Origin: Halosimplex salinum
GTDB lineage: Archaea; Halobacteriota; Halobacteria; Halobacteriales; Haloarculaceae
NCBI RefSeq assembly: GCF_003730195.1
Contig: NZ_QWGG01000004.1
Coordinates: 434,001-498,000, forward strand
Direction of reading: 5' to 3'
DNA: 64,000 bases
In this document: piece by piece, positions 1-8,870 of the stretch
How positions within the stretch are numbered: the first letter of the stretch is position 1
Layout: every line of letters starts with the position of its first letter
The notes under the pieces: generated by a model
Database searches by the model: none
Told to the model about the DNA's origin: nothing
What the model saw: only the letters and a program-made list of their open reading frames with translations
Translations under genes and position numbers: made by a program

Positions 1-221
1 ACGAGTTCGCCCGTCGCAGTGGCCTCGTATTTACCGTCGACTCGGCGGACCCACGACCGCTCCTCGAAGTCGGCGAGGATCCGCCCGAGCGTGGCCTGCG
101 ACGCGTCGGTCTCCGCGGCGAGATCCGACCGGCTGCGCGCGCCCGCGGCCAGCGACTGCAACACCGCGACCCGGTTGGGCGAGAGTGCGAGGAACTCAAC
201 GTCGTCGAGCGCCGCGTCCAT
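1..221 (-). CDS. HTH transcriptional regulator, 3' part missing (window edge)
   Basis: About 73 N-terminal residues are present and the C-terminus lies outside the window. The ATG is at 221 on the minus strand and the protein begins MDAALDDVEFLALSPNRVAV. Residues 10-65 read as a winged helix-turn-helix: a helix (NRVAVLQSLAAG), then a recognition-helix segment (TDASQATLGRILADFEER) and a wing with VDGKYEAT. This is the usual opening of haloarchaeal HTH regulators of about 250 residues; the ligand or target is not visible. It is divergent from the EamA transporter at 494, which could be its target (inference from position only). Confidence 0.7.
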   Translation of the reverse strand, partial: MDAALDDVEFLALSPNRVAVLQSLAAGARSRSDLAAETDASQATLGRILADFEERSWVRRVDGKYEATATGEL

Positions 222-493
222 ACCCTTCCTGACGGGCGTCGGGCTAAACCGCTTTCGGGGACCGCTCGCCGCGACGGGCCCCCGGTCGAACGCGTCGTGA
301 AACGGTTTCACGCCGTGCAAACCGACCGCGGTTCGACCGCCTTTCCCAGCGCACAACATTTTCTAAACGAGCCTATAAGGCCCCGAAACGTAGGAAATTC
401 CAAGATGATATCTATCACGTCCTCTCCGCCGCGGACCCGCTCTCTCCGAACGCACCGCGGGGTAGCCCCCGTCGGTTCCCCGGGGGTGTCGCC

Positions 494-1549
494 GTGATCG
501 GTCGGAAGAGCCTCGTCGCCTTCCTCGCGACAACCGTCTTCTTCGGCGGCACGTTCGTCGCGGCGAAGGCCGGCCTCGAACACTTTCCGCCGCTTCTGTT
601 CGTGGCACTGCGATTCGACGTCGCGGCCGTCGCGCTGTTCGCCTTCGTCGCGCTCACTCGCACCCGCGAGGAACTGATCCCGCGAACCCGGGGCGACCTC
701 GGCGGCATCGTCGCGACCGGCCTGTTCGCCATCGGCCTGACGAACGCCCTGTTGTTCGTCGGGCAGCAGTTCGTCACCAGCGGCGTCGCCTCGATCATCG
801 CGAGCCTGAACCCGATCCTCACGCCGGTGTTCGCCGCCGTGTTGCTTGCCGACGAGCGCCTCTCGGCCCGCGGCGCCGTCGGGATGGCGCTGGGACTGCT
901 CGGAGTCGTCCTCGTGGCGAACCCCGACCCGGCCGCGCTGCTCTCGGGCGGCGTGTTCGGGGAGGCGCTCATGCTCGTCAGCGCGGTCTGTGGCGCGCTC
1001 GGATCGGTGCTCATCCGCCGGTCGGACGCCGACATCTCCAGCACCGTCCGAACCGCCTGGGGACTCCCGCTCGCGGCGGTCGTCACGCACGCGCTGAGCG
1101 TCGGCGCCGGTGAGTCCTTCGCTGCGATCGCCTGGAACCTCGAATCCCTGCTCGCGCTCGGTTACGTCGCGCTGTTCGCCGGCGTGCTCGCCTACATCGC
1201 CTACTTCGGCCTCATCGACGACCTCGGGGCGATCCGCGCCAACCTCGTCTTCTACGTCGTCCCGGTCGTCGCCACGCTCGGCGGCTGGGCGCTCCTGGGC
1301 GAGACCATCTCCGGGCTCGCGGTCGCCGGCTTCCTCGTCATCTTCGCCGGGTTCGCCATCATCGGCGGCGACTCCCTCGACGACCCGTGGATCCGCGGTA
1401 CGCTCCCCGGCCGCATCGCGACGTCCGACAGCCTGTTCGCGCTCGACGACGCCTACGCGACGGACGGGGGACAGTCCGAGAACCCCGACGAGGGCGCCGC
1501 GAACTCCCGGTTCGACGCCGACTCCCCGGCCTGTCCCGCGGACGACTGA
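494..1549 (+). CDS. EamA/DMT-superfamily transporter
   Basis: A 351-residue membrane protein starting at GTG 494. It has ten hydrophobic segments arranged as two EamA halves (roughly residues 5-140 and 150-290), each with the glycine-rich pattern of drug/metabolite transporters (for example FFGGTFVAAKAGL near residue 20 and the GxxLIRRSDA region near residue 170). The C-terminal 55 residues are a soluble acidic tail, typical of haloarchaeal members. EamA proteins export metabolites or amino acids, but the substrate cannot be read from sequence. It stands alone, divergent from the HTH gene at 221 and convergent with the enoyl-CoA hydratase. Confidence 0.85.
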   Translation: MIGRKSLVAFLATTVFFGGTFVAAKAGLEHFPPLLFVALRFDVAAVALFAFVALTRTREELIPRTRGDLGGIVATGLFAIGLTNALLFVGQQFVTSGVASIIASLNPILTPVFAAVLLADERLSARGAVGMALGLLGVVLVANPDPAALLSGGVFGEALMLVSAVCGALGSVLIRRSDADISSTVRTAWGLPLAAVVTHALSVGAGESFAAIAWNLESLLALGYVALFAGVLAYIAYFGLIDDLGAIRANLVFYVVPVVATLGGWALLGETISGLAVAGFLVIFAGFAIIGGDSLDDPWIRGTLPGRIATSDSLFALDDAYATDGGQSENPDEGAANSRFDADSPACPADD

Positions 1550-1601
1550 GACGGGACCGTTCCCACTCCGGAACCGGCGACGGTCGACACCCGACGCTGG
1601 C

Positions 1602-2441
1602 TCACTCCCCCTCGAATTCGGGGTCGCGACTGGCGACGAAGGCGCGGACGCCCTCCTCGTGGTCGTCGGTCGACGCGGAGACGATCTGGGCGGCCGCTTC
1701 GTTCTCGATGGCCTCGTCGAGCGAACTCGTGAGCCCCTGCTCGACGAGCCGTTTCGACTGTTTCAGCGCGACAGTCGGCCCCGAGGCGATGCGGTCGACC
1801 ACTCCGGCCACGCGCTCCTCGAACTCGTCGTCCGAATACACGTGGTTGAACAGCCCGACCTCGGCCGCGCGCTCGGCGTCGATGAGTTCGCCGGTCAACA
1901 GCAGTTCCTTGGCGACGTTCTCGCCGACCATCCGGGGCAGGAGGTGCGAGGCGCCTGAGTCGACGTTCAGCCCGACCTGCCGGAAGCCGAAGCTGATCGA
2001 CGCCGACTCGCTGGCCAGCAGCACGTCGCAGGCGATTGCGAGCGCACCCCCGGCGCCGTAGGCCGGCCCGTGGATCTTCGCGACCGTCGGCAGGTCGCAG
2101 GTCGCGACCGCTCGCACGGCACCGGCGGTCTCGTCGACGATGCGCTGGACGCGCTCGTGGGCCGGGTTCTCGCCGTCTCGCGGGTCGTCCGACCCGCTCG
2201 ACTGTTCCGAGGCGCTTCGCGCCTCGCTATCCAGTCCGTCCACCATCGCGTCGATGTCGCCGCCCGCGCAGAACGTGGGGCCGTTGCCTGCGAGGACGAC
2301 ACAGCGGGCCTCGTCGGGGATCTCGTCCATCGTCGCGATGAGGTCCGTCGCGACGCCGCTCGTCAGGGCGTTGCGCATCTCCGGGTGGTCGAGCGTCACC
2401 GTCGCCACGCCGTCGGTCACGTCGAGTGTGACGTTGTCCAT
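1602..2441 (-). CDS. Enoyl-CoA hydratase/isomerase family protein
   Basis: A 279-residue crotonase-fold protein. The ATG at 2441 gives MDNVTLDVTDGVATVTLDHP, the normal family start; the frame stays open much further upstream but without family similarity. The first oxyanion-hole segment is RCVVLAGNGPTFCAGGDIDA (near residues 45-65) and the second is KIHGPAYGAGGALAIACDVL (near 118-137), as in enoyl-CoA hydratases. The C-terminal half has ALKQSKRLVEQGL and a helical tail. A 20-30 residue Ser/Asp/Glu-rich insertion after residue 70 (DSEARSASEQSSGSDDPRDG) is a haloarchaeal expansion. Likely role: hydration of enoyl-CoA in fatty or aromatic acid beta-oxidation. The exact substrate is unknown. Confidence 0.85.
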   Translation of the reverse strand: MDNVTLDVTDGVATVTLDHPEMRNALTSGVATDLIATMDEIPDEARCVVLAGNGPTFCAGGDIDAMVDGLDSEARSASEQSSGSDDPRDGENPAHERVQRIVDETAGAVRAVATCDLPTVAKIHGPAYGAGGALAIACDVLLASESASISFGFRQVGLNVDSGASHLLPRMVGENVAKELLLTGELIDAERAAEVGLFNHVYSDDEFEERVAGVVDRIASGPTVALKQSKRLVEQGLTSSLDEAIENEAAAQIVSASTDDHEEGVRAFVASRDPEFEGE

Positions 2442-2486
2442 GCTCCCAGTGAACGCCGCCGGGCGGTTAAGCGTGCGTGCCGGCCG

Positions 2487-2497
2487 CCCCCCCCCCC
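2487..2497. repeat. Homopolymer tract of 11 cytosines
   Basis: Eleven consecutive C residues lie in the 129-bp region between the divergent enoyl-CoA hydratase and photolyase starts. It is noncoding. Such tracts are prone to slippage and to sequencing error. Confidence 0.8.
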
Positions 2498-2570
2498 GCC
2501 CGACCGCATCCTCGCTCTTGCCCCACTCGTTTGGGGGTACTTTCAGGCAGCAGTCCCGACGTACCCCTGT

Positions 2571-3971
2571 ATGCGACTCCACTGGCATCGACGGGACCTC
2601 CGGGCCGCCGACAACCCCGGACTCGCCACGGCGGCCGCGGACGGCCCCGTCGTCCCCGTCTTCGTCTTCGACCGCGACGTGCTCGCCCACGCCGGGCCGC
2701 CCCGCGTCGCGTTCATGCTCGACGCGCTCGATTCCCTTCGCTCGTGGTACCGCGAGCGCGGCAGCGACCTCGTGGTCCGCCACGGCGACCCCCGCGAGGT
2801 CCTGCCCGACCTCGCCGAGGAGTTCGACGTCGACGGCGTCACGTGGGGGAAGGATGTCTCCGGCCTCGGCCGCGAGCGCGACGCGGCGGTCCGGCAGGCG
2901 CTGGACGCCGCCGACGTGACGCGCCAGAGCGTGCAGGACGCCCTGCTCCACGAACCCGGCTCCATCCGAACGAACCAGGGCGACGTGTACTCCGTGTTCA
3001 CCTACTTCTGGAAGAAGTGGCGCGGCCGCGAGAAGGACGACCCCGCCGATCCACCGGCCGAGAGCGACCTTGCCGATATCGCCGACGACGAACCGCTCCC
3101 CGCGCTCGCCGACCTGGGCTTCGACGAACCGGAGGCCGACGTGCCGCCGGCCGGGACCGACGCGGCCCGCGACCTCCTCCACGCGTTCTGCGAGGACGAC
3201 ATATACGACTACGACGACCGCAGGGACTACCCCGCGGACGAGTGCACCTCTCGACTCTCCGCCCACCTGAAGTTCGGGACCATCGGGATCCGCGAGGTCC
3301 ACGAGGCCGTGACCGAGGCCAAGAACGCGGTGGTGGGCGTCGACTACGACTCCGCCGAGGAGTTCGAGTCGCAACTGGCGTGGCGCGAGTTCTACAGTCA
3401 CGTCCTCTGGAACAGTCCGAACGTCGTCACGGAGAACTACAAGGAGTACGAGCGGCCCATCCAGTGGAACCACGACCCCGACGGACTGCAGGCGTGGAAA
3501 GACGGCGAGACGGGCTATCCCATCGTCGACGCCGGGATGCGCCAGTTGCGGCGGGAGGCGTTCGTACACAACCGCGTTCGGATGCTCGTCGCCTCGTTCC
3601 TGACGAAGGACCTCCTGATCGACTGGCGCGAGGGGTACGACTGGTTCCGCGAGAAACTCGTCGACCACGACACCGCCAACGACAACGGCGGCTGGCAGTG
3701 GGCCGCCTCGACGGGCACGGATGCCCAGCCCTACTTCCGGATCTTCAACCCGATGACCCAGGGCGAGCGCTACGACCCCGACGCCGAGTACGTCCGCGAG
3801 TACGTCCCCGAACTCCGCGACGTACCCGCCGACGCGATCCACCAGTGGCACGAACTCGACGCCGGCCGACGCGAGATGCTCGCGCCCGACTACCCCGGCC
3901 CCATCGTCGACCACAGCCACCGCCGGGAGCAGGCCATCGAGATGTTCGAGCGAGCGCGGGGAGACGACTGA
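2571..3971 (+). CDS. phr: Deoxyribodipyrimidine photolyase / cryptochrome family
   Basis: A 466-residue flavoprotein. The start MRLHWHRRDLRAADNPGL at ATG 2571 matches the N-terminus of class I photolyases; the frame is open upstream but that stretch belongs to the antisense enoyl-CoA hydratase. The N-terminal Rossmann antenna domain covers about residues 1-130, then a linker, then the FAD-binding helical domain with WREFYSHVLW (near 285), GYPIVDAGMRQL (near 310), RMLVASFLTKDLLIDWR (near 330) and NDNGGWQWAASTGTDAQPY (near 368), the class I FAD/substrate signature. It repairs UV cyclobutane dimers using light. Nearby DNA-damage genes include the glycosylase-like protein at 8316. Confidence 0.9.
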   Translation: MRLHWHRRDLRAADNPGLATAAADGPVVPVFVFDRDVLAHAGPPRVAFMLDALDSLRSWYRERGSDLVVRHGDPREVLPDLAEEFDVDGVTWGKDVSGLGRERDAAVRQALDAADVTRQSVQDALLHEPGSIRTNQGDVYSVFTYFWKKWRGREKDDPADPPAESDLADIADDEPLPALADLGFDEPEADVPPAGTDAARDLLHAFCEDDIYDYDDRRDYPADECTSRLSAHLKFGTIGIREVHEAVTEAKNAVVGVDYDSAEEFESQLAWREFYSHVLWNSPNVVTENYKEYERPIQWNHDPDGLQAWKDGETGYPIVDAGMRQLRREAFVHNRVRMLVASFLTKDLLIDWREGYDWFREKLVDHDTANDNGGWQWAASTGTDAQPYFRIFNPMTQGERYDPDAEYVREYVPELRDVPADAIHQWHELDAGRREMLAPDYPGPIVDHSHRREQAIEMFERARGDD

Positions 3972-3983
3972 ATCGCGTCGCCC

Positions 3984-4050
3984 AGCTATCCAGCCGGTCA
4001 GTCAGCCGGCTAGTCGGCCAGCCAGCCGGCAAGCCACCCACCCAGCCAGC
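3984..4050. repeat. Degenerate short tandem repeat (CAGCCGGC-like)
   Basis: Between photolyase and superoxide dismutase about eight imperfect copies of CAGCCGGY/CAGCCACC-type octamers follow each other. The 270-bp intergenic region holds no credible ORF; its last 60 bp are AT-richer and carry the sod promoter. Confidence 0.5.
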
Positions 4051-4241
4051 CGCTCCGCCGTCTCCGACTCCGCCCCGATACCACGAACTGCTGACCAGTC
4101 CCCGTCGATATCGGCCGCGGAGAATTCGCTGTCTACCGCGGCTCAGGCCCCTATTACCGGGGATATGTGTGCCACTCTCACCCATCCAGTTCCTCAAACT
4201 TTAACAGGTATCCAGCCTACCCTCAGGATGGAGGGATATCT

Positions 4242-4853
4242 ATGCCAGAACATTCCAATCCCGAGCTGCCACCGCTCCCGTATGACTACGACGCTCTCGA
4301 GCCGCATATCAGCGAGCAGGTGCTCACGTGGCACCACGACACCCACCATCAGGGGTACGTAAACGGACTCGAGTCCGCCGAGGAGACGCTCGCCGACGCG
4401 CGCGAGTCGGGCGACTTCTCGTCGACCGGCGGCGCGCTGGGCAACGTCACCCACAACGGCTGTGGCCACTATCTCCACACGCTGTTCTGGGAGAACATGG
4501 ACCCGAACGGCGGCGGCGAGCCCGACGGTGACCTGCGCGAGCGCATCGAAGAGGACTTCGGCTCCTACGAGGGCTGGAAGGGCGAGTTCGAGGCCGCTGC
4601 CGGCGCCGCCGGTGGCTGGGCCCTGCTCGTCTACGACCCGGTCGCCAAGCAGCTGCGCAACGTCGCTGTCGACAAGCACGACCAGGGCGCGCTGTGGGGC
4701 GCCCACCCGGTCCTGGCGCTGGACGTCTGGGAACACTCCTACTACTACGACTACGGCCCGGACCGCGGTAGCTTCGTCGACGCGTTCTTCGAGGTCGTCG
4801 ACTGGGACGAGGTCGCGAACCAGTACCAGACCGCCGTCGGCCACTTCGAGTAA
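4242..4853 (+). CDS. sod: Superoxide dismutase (Fe/Mn type)
   Basis: A 203-residue protein. ATG 4242 (MPEHSNPELPPLPYDYDALE) is the normal N-terminus; 25 extra codons upstream in frame have no family match. The metal-ligand motifs are LTWHHDTHHQGYV (first His ligand near residue 31), HNGCGHYLHTLFW (second His) and LALDVWEHSYYYDYG (Asp and third His near 161-165). The phrase GAHPVLALDVWEH fits the manganese-type haloarchaeal enzymes. It dismutates superoxide in the cytoplasm. An AT-rich CTTTAACA element about 40 nt upstream is a possible TATA box. It is convergent with the kinase gene, only 7 nt from its stop. Confidence 0.95.
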   Translation: MPEHSNPELPPLPYDYDALEPHISEQVLTWHHDTHHQGYVNGLESAEETLADARESGDFSSTGGALGNVTHNGCGHYLHTLFWENMDPNGGGEPDGDLRERIEEDFGSYEGWKGEFEAAAGAAGGWALLVYDPVAKQLRNVAVDKHDQGALWGAHPVLALDVWEHSYYYDYGPDRGSFVDAFFEVVDWDEVANQYQTAVGHFE

Positions 4854-4860
4854 CGACGAG

Positions 4861-6594
4861 TCAGTTCACCTTCGCCGTTTTTTCGCCGGTGTACACCTCG
4901 ATACGAGCGCCGCCGCCGTCGCCGTTCGCGGCCGCGACCGACCAGCCGTGCTGCGCGGCGATCTCGGTGACGATCGACAGCCCGAACCCCGTCCCGTCGC
5001 GAGTCGTCGTGAAGCCGTCGTCGAACACCGACTCGAGGTCCGCGTCGTCGAACCCGGGACCGTCGTCGGCGACGGCGAAGCCCCGTTCGTCCGCCAGTGG
5101 CTCGACGGAGACGGCCACGTCGCCGCCGTGCTGGACCGCGTCGTCGGCCCCTGGCCGACTGCTCGTGGAACCGTGTTCCACGGCGTTGCGGAAGAGGTTC
5201 TCGAAGAGCTGGCTCAACCGGTCGCGGTCCGCGTCGACGGTCAACCCGTCCACCGAGACCTCGAGGGACGAGTCGAACGTGTCGACGTGGGTCCACGCCG
5301 ACTCCGCGACGGCCTCCACCTCCACGCGCTCCAGGTCGAGGTCCTCGTCCTGCCGGGCGATCGAGAGGAGGTCTTCGATGAGGCGCTCCATCCGGTCGTG
5401 AGACCGCTCTACCGCGTCGAAGTGCTCGTCGGCGCCGTCCCGTCGCGCGAGTTCGAGTCGACCGGACGCCACCTGGAGCGGGTTGCGAAGGTCGTGGGAG
5501 ACGACGCCGACGAAGCGGTCGAGTTGCTCGTTGCGCCGCCTGAGTTCGAGTTCGCGCTGGCGCTGGTCGGTCAGGTCGACGAGCATGAACACCCGGCCGA
5601 CGACTTCGCCGCGGCGTTCGACCAGCGGCGACACCTGCATCCTGTAGTACTCCTCACCGACCTGGATCTCGTGTGTCGACGCGGACCGCCCCGTGGTCGC
5701 CGCCGCCGGGTAGGCCTGCTCCCCCAGTCGGTCCGTGAACAGCGCGGCGACGTCGCTGCCGACCGCGTCGCTCTGGGAGACGCCCAGTAGCTCGCAAGCG
5801 CTCTCGTTGCTGTCGACGACGCGACCCCGTTCGTCGGCGACGAGGACCGCCGTCTCGATCGTGTCGAGGACCACCTCCGTCGCGACCGGCGTGATGTCGA
5901 GGAACCGCTCTCGCACGACGGCCCACGTGAACACGACGCCGGTGACCGTGAACGCGATGGCCGTCGGGTCGAACGGGAGATCCGAGAGCATCGAGACGAC
6001 GTTGGCGGCCCAGGGGACGAGCGTCGCGACGACGACCGCGGCCACCTGGCGCTGGTAGAGGTATCGCGAGCGCAGTGCGAAGACGACGATGAGCACGACC
6101 GCGCTCGCGAGGAGCAGGTACGAGTAGATCGTGTGGATCTGGAACGCCGGCCCCACGGTCACGGTGACGCCGTTGAGTCCGCCGTCGTCGACGCCGACGA
6201 CGGTCGTCTCGACGGTCGACCAGACGAGTCCGTGTCGCTCGTTCGTCCAGATGAGCGCGCCCATCACCGCCGGCTGGACGCTCAGGAGCGCGAGCGCTCG
6301 GCGGGTGACGTACTCCCCGCGGCCGGTGTACTCGAAGGCGAACACCAGCAGCGACGGGACGAGGACGAGGACGCTCGTCAACACGAGCTGTTCGGAGACG
6401 ACCGCTACCCGGGTACCGGGGCGGAGCGTCCCGAGCAGCGAACTCCCGGCCCAGACGCCGGCGGCTGCGAGCAGCGCCACGAGCGGTTTCCCCCCGTTCT
6501 CCTCGCGATTGCGCCAGGCTATCAGCGCCGCCACTCCGGAGACCGCCGTCGAGACCGCCAGCCCGACCTGATAGACGGCCTGCCACTCGACCAT
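4861..6594 (-). CDS. Membrane sensor histidine kinase (7TM-PAS-HisKA-HATPase)
   Basis: A 577-residue kinase. Residues 5-230 contain seven hydrophobic segments of the histidine-kinase N-terminal 7TM type. A PAS domain covers about 240-345 (TIETAVLVADERGRVVDSNE through EEYYRMQVSPL). The H-box is GVVSHDLRNPLQ with the phospho-acceptor His367. The ATPase domain follows with an N-box (LFENLFRNAVEHG), a G1 box (ADDGPGFDDADL) and a G2 box (DGTGFGLSIVTEI). A phosphotransfer partner is not adjacent; the HalX regulator at 9637 is the nearest response regulator but is not in the same operon. The stimulus is unknown. Confidence 0.9.
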   Translation of the reverse strand: MVEWQAVYQVGLAVSTAVSGVAALIAWRNREENGGKPLVALLAAAGVWAGSSLLGTLRPGTRVAVVSEQLVLTSVLVLVPSLLVFAFEYTGRGEYVTRRALALLSVQPAVMGALIWTNERHGLVWSTVETTVVGVDDGGLNGVTVTVGPAFQIHTIYSYLLLASAVVLIVVFALRSRYLYQRQVAAVVVATLVPWAANVVSMLSDLPFDPTAIAFTVTGVVFTWAVVRERFLDITPVATEVVLDTIETAVLVADERGRVVDSNESACELLGVSQSDAVGSDVAALFTDRLGEQAYPAAATTGRSASTHEIQVGEEYYRMQVSPLVERRGEVVGRVFMLVDLTDQRQRELELRRRNEQLDRFVGVVSHDLRNPLQVASGRLELARRDGADEHFDAVERSHDRMERLIEDLLSIARQDEDLDLERVEVEAVAESAWTHVDTFDSSLEVSVDGLTVDADRDRLSQLFENLFRNAVEHGSTSSRPGADDAVQHGGDVAVSVEPLADERGFAVADDGPGFDDADLESVFDDGFTTTRDGTGFGLSIVTEIAAQHGWSVAAANGDGGGARIEVYTGEKTAKVN

Positions 6595-6694
6595 TACGCC
6601 GAGTTAGACAGGTGCGGAGTTAAAACCCCGACCGGGTGGAGCCGGCTCGGCCCGGATCGGTCCATTTACTCCGCGCTCCGTCGTATCGCGGGAC

Positions 6695-6991
6695 ATGCCA
6701 CGACCGAAAGACGAGTTCGACGACCTGCGCCCGCTGGAGTTCCGCGACCCCGCCGAAGTGCTCGACGCCGACGAGATGTACACGATCTACGAGGTCGGCC
6801 GACTCCTGCAGGGGGTCGACCCCGAGGCGGAACTGGATATCGAGACCGAGAACGTCCTGCTGGACTGGGCGATCCCGTGGATGCTCGGGCACAGCCAGAA
6901 GTTCGTGTTCGCCGAACCCGAACACGACGCGGACCCGGGGTACTACGGACTCGCACCGGGCGTCGGCCCCGAGGACGCCGCCGAGCAATGA
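6695..6991 (+). CDS. Small conserved haloarchaeal protein (DUF5827-like)
   Basis: A 98-residue acidic protein starting MPRPKDEFDDLRPLEFRDPA. It matches my recollection of the haloarchaeal DUF5827 family, including the segments DEMYTIYEVGRLLQGVDPEA and ENVLLDWAIPWML. No membrane segment, cysteine pair or catalytic motif is visible and no function is known to me. Its TGA overlaps the ATG of the next gene (ATGA at 6988-6991), so the two are translationally coupled and probably functionally linked. Confidence 0.7.
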   Translation: MPRPKDEFDDLRPLEFRDPAEVLDADEMYTIYEVGRLLQGVDPEAELDIETENVLLDWAIPWMLGHSQKFVFAEPEHDADPGYYGLAPGVGPEDAAEQ

Positions 6992-7791
6992 GGATACTGG
7001 TCGCCGGCGGCGCCCGCGTCGACGCCGGCAAGACCACCTTCTCGACCGGACTCGTCGCACGGACCGGCGCGGTCGGGTTCAAACCCCGCGCCGGCAACGA
7101 CTACTGGTACGACCACGACGATTACCGACACGCTTCCACCGAGGGGCGCCTCTACGGCAAGGACGCGCGAAAGCTCGCCGCCGCGAGCAGCGGGCACGTC
7201 GCTCCCGAGGAGATCAACCCCGTTCACCGCCTCTGGCGTCCGTCCCCCAGCGGCGGGACGGGCCTGCTCGGGCAGGACGGTCGCGAGTTCATCGTCGACC
7301 GCGTCGGCGACGAGTACGTCGTCAACGGCACCGTCGACCTCCCCGAGACCGTTCGCGACGCGCTCCCGCTCGCTGACGCACCCCGCGTCTCCGCCGTCGG
7401 CGAGTTCAACGACCTGATGGCGGAGCGTCACCTGGCCGTCCAGCGGGACCTGCTGTCCGCGGTCGAGGGGACCGACCGCGCGGTCGTCGAGTCCTACGCC
7501 GACGTGGCGCGACCGTTCCGGGACACCGACCCGGACGCCGTCGCGGTGGTCGACCCCGGTCGCGTTCGCGTCTACGACGGCGACCGCTACGCGAAGGGGT
7601 GTGCGGTCGCCTCCGGCGGCCCCGGAACCGGCCAGCTCGAGGAGCGAGTCGGCGACGTGACCGACCTGGTCGAACCGACGGCCGACGCGGCGCTGCCCCC
7701 GCTCTCGGCCGAGGAGCGGGCCGACCCCGCGGCCGTCGCGGACGCCTACGACCACGCCTACGACGCCGTGCTCGCCGCCGCGTTCGAGTGA
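6988..7791 (+). CDS. P-loop ATPase/GTPase-like protein
   Basis: A 267-residue protein whose start overlaps the stop of the preceding gene by 4 nt. Residues 1-20 read MRILVAGGARVDAGKTTFST, a Walker A variant of the G-x4-GKT type (GGARVDAGKTT) as in MinD/dethiobiotin-synthetase-like P-loop proteins. The middle has AVVESYADVARPF (residues near 165-178), a Walker-B-like position, and GCAVASGGPGTGQLEERV near 205. No substrate or partner can be named. The archaeal family is usually annotated only as predicted P-loop ATPase. Coupling with the DUF5827-like gene is the only contextual clue. Confidence 0.7.
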   Translation: MRILVAGGARVDAGKTTFSTGLVARTGAVGFKPRAGNDYWYDHDDYRHASTEGRLYGKDARKLAAASSGHVAPEEINPVHRLWRPSPSGGTGLLGQDGREFIVDRVGDEYVVNGTVDLPETVRDALPLADAPRVSAVGEFNDLMAERHLAVQRDLLSAVEGTDRAVVESYADVARPFRDTDPDAVAVVDPGRVRVYDGDRYAKGCAVASGGPGTGQLEERVGDVTDLVEPTADAALPPLSAEERADPAAVADAYDHAYDAVLAAAFE

Positions 7792-7976
7792 TCTGAGACC
7801 GCCTGTTCGTGCCCGTTTCTCGCCCGTTGTCGGCCCGTCCCCTGCCGATTTGTCCTCCGGCACCCAACGCATATCGACGCGTCGGCCCAACTGCACACGT
7901 GACCGAACCAGTGCTCGTCGCCGGCTGTTCGACGGGACTCGCCCCGACGACATCGCGGGATATCGGGAGGTCGGTG

Positions 7977-8276
7977 ATGCCCCGGCGGGTCGTCGTCTGG
8001 GTCCACCGGACGGACTGGCTGTGGCTGATACTCGGCGGCTTCTCCCTGCTCGGGTACCTGTTCTGGTACGACGAGGCGCTGGCGACGCTCCCCGGGAGCC
8101 TCCGGGACCCGCCGGACGACTACCCGCCCCACTGGCCGCTGGACTTCGCGGTGACCGGGCTGGCCGGCGGCGTCCTCACCTATCTCGGGTTCCGGCGCGC
8201 GACCGACCTGGCGACCGGTCGCCGGGAGCGGCGGGTCCGGTGGTCGTACGACTCGACCGAGGAGGCGATGCGGTGA
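7977..8276 (+). CDS. Small two-TM membrane protein, function unknown
   Basis: About 99 residues from ATG 7977 (preceded by GGGAGG); the frame is open back to 7809 and a GTG at 7899 is an alternative start. Two hydrophobic segments are visible: LWLILGGFSLLGYLF (residues 13-28) and LDFAVTGLAGGVLTYLGF (near 58-75). The tail is basic (GRRERRVRWSY), which suggests a cytoplasmic C-terminus. I do not recognise the family. It lies 39 nt before the glycosylase-like gene and may be cotranscribed with it. Confidence 0.5.
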   Translation: MPRRVVVWVHRTDWLWLILGGFSLLGYLFWYDEALATLPGSLRDPPDDYPPHWPLDFAVTGLAGGVLTYLGFRRATDLATGRRERRVRWSYDSTEEAMR

Positions 8277-8315
8277 GGGCCGGGGTCCTATCCGTCTGCG
8301 GCCCGAAGCGCGCGC

Positions 8316-8843
8316 GTGGTCAACGCCTTCTGGCTGGACCGCGACCTCGAGCGGGCCGCGCGGTGGCTCGTCGACACACACGTCACCAGCAGCGTCTTCG
8401 AGTGCTCGATGGTCCTCGCGACGGCGGTCCAGTTGCGCGGCTACGACGGCGATGACCTCTCGTTCACGCACCCGGACAATCCGCTGACGCGGTGGGCCGC
8501 CGATTCGGTCGAGAACTGGGGGTATCTCCGCGCGTACACCGCGGCCGCACACGAGGAGTGGCGCTACCGGTGGGACCACACGCCCGACGAGACCCACGGG
8601 TCGTGGGACCAGATCGCCGCCCTCGACGGAGCGGCCGTTCGCGCGCTCGACTGGCCCGCCGACCGCCTCACCGACCCGCCACAGTTGACCGGGGAGTGGC
8701 GGGCCGACGACTACGTCGACGCCTACCGCTTCTACTACGCCAACGACAAACGCCACCTCTTCTCGTGGAAGAAAGACCGCTCGGAGCCGCCGTGGGTCGA
8801 CGAGTACACGGTGGCAGAGTCGGCCGACGGCGACGCCGAGTGA
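8316..8843 (+). CDS. Pyrimidine dimer DNA glycosylase-like protein
   Basis: A 175-residue protein with GTG start at 8316 (MVNAFWLDRDLERAARWLVD). The opening VNAFWLDxDLxxAARWxxDxHV, followed by a helix with VFECSMVLATAVQL, resembles the viral and archaeal pyrimidine-dimer-glycosylase-like family (MNVFVLDxDPxxxAxxHxDKHVVKMxLE pattern). In this copy the canonical KHVVKM is THVTSS, so catalysis by the classic mechanism is uncertain. The C-terminal part (DDYVDAYRFYYANDKRHLFSWKKD) matches the family's usual conserved end. It is possibly a DNA-repair or phage-derived protein. The assignment rests on recalled family pattern. Confidence 0.6.
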   Translation: MVNAFWLDRDLERAARWLVDTHVTSSVFECSMVLATAVQLRGYDGDDLSFTHPDNPLTRWAADSVENWGYLRAYTAAAHEEWRYRWDHTPDETHGSWDQIAALDGAAVRALDWPADRLTDPPQLTGEWRADDYVDAYRFYYANDKRHLFSWKKDRSEPPWVDEYTVAESADGDAE

Positions 8844-8870
8844 CGGTTCGGCGCCCCCGTCTCGGTGGAG

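Noticed and set aside
2477..4204. Long Arg/Pro-rich open frame of 575 codons
   Set aside because: Shadow of photolyase in another frame; high G+C keeps it open. Composition is unlike any real haloarchaeal protein.
7071..7087. GGTTCAAACCCCG looks like a tRNA T-loop
   Set aside because: It lies in frame inside the P-loop gene (codons for VGFKPRAGN) and no matching acceptor or anticodon stems surround it.
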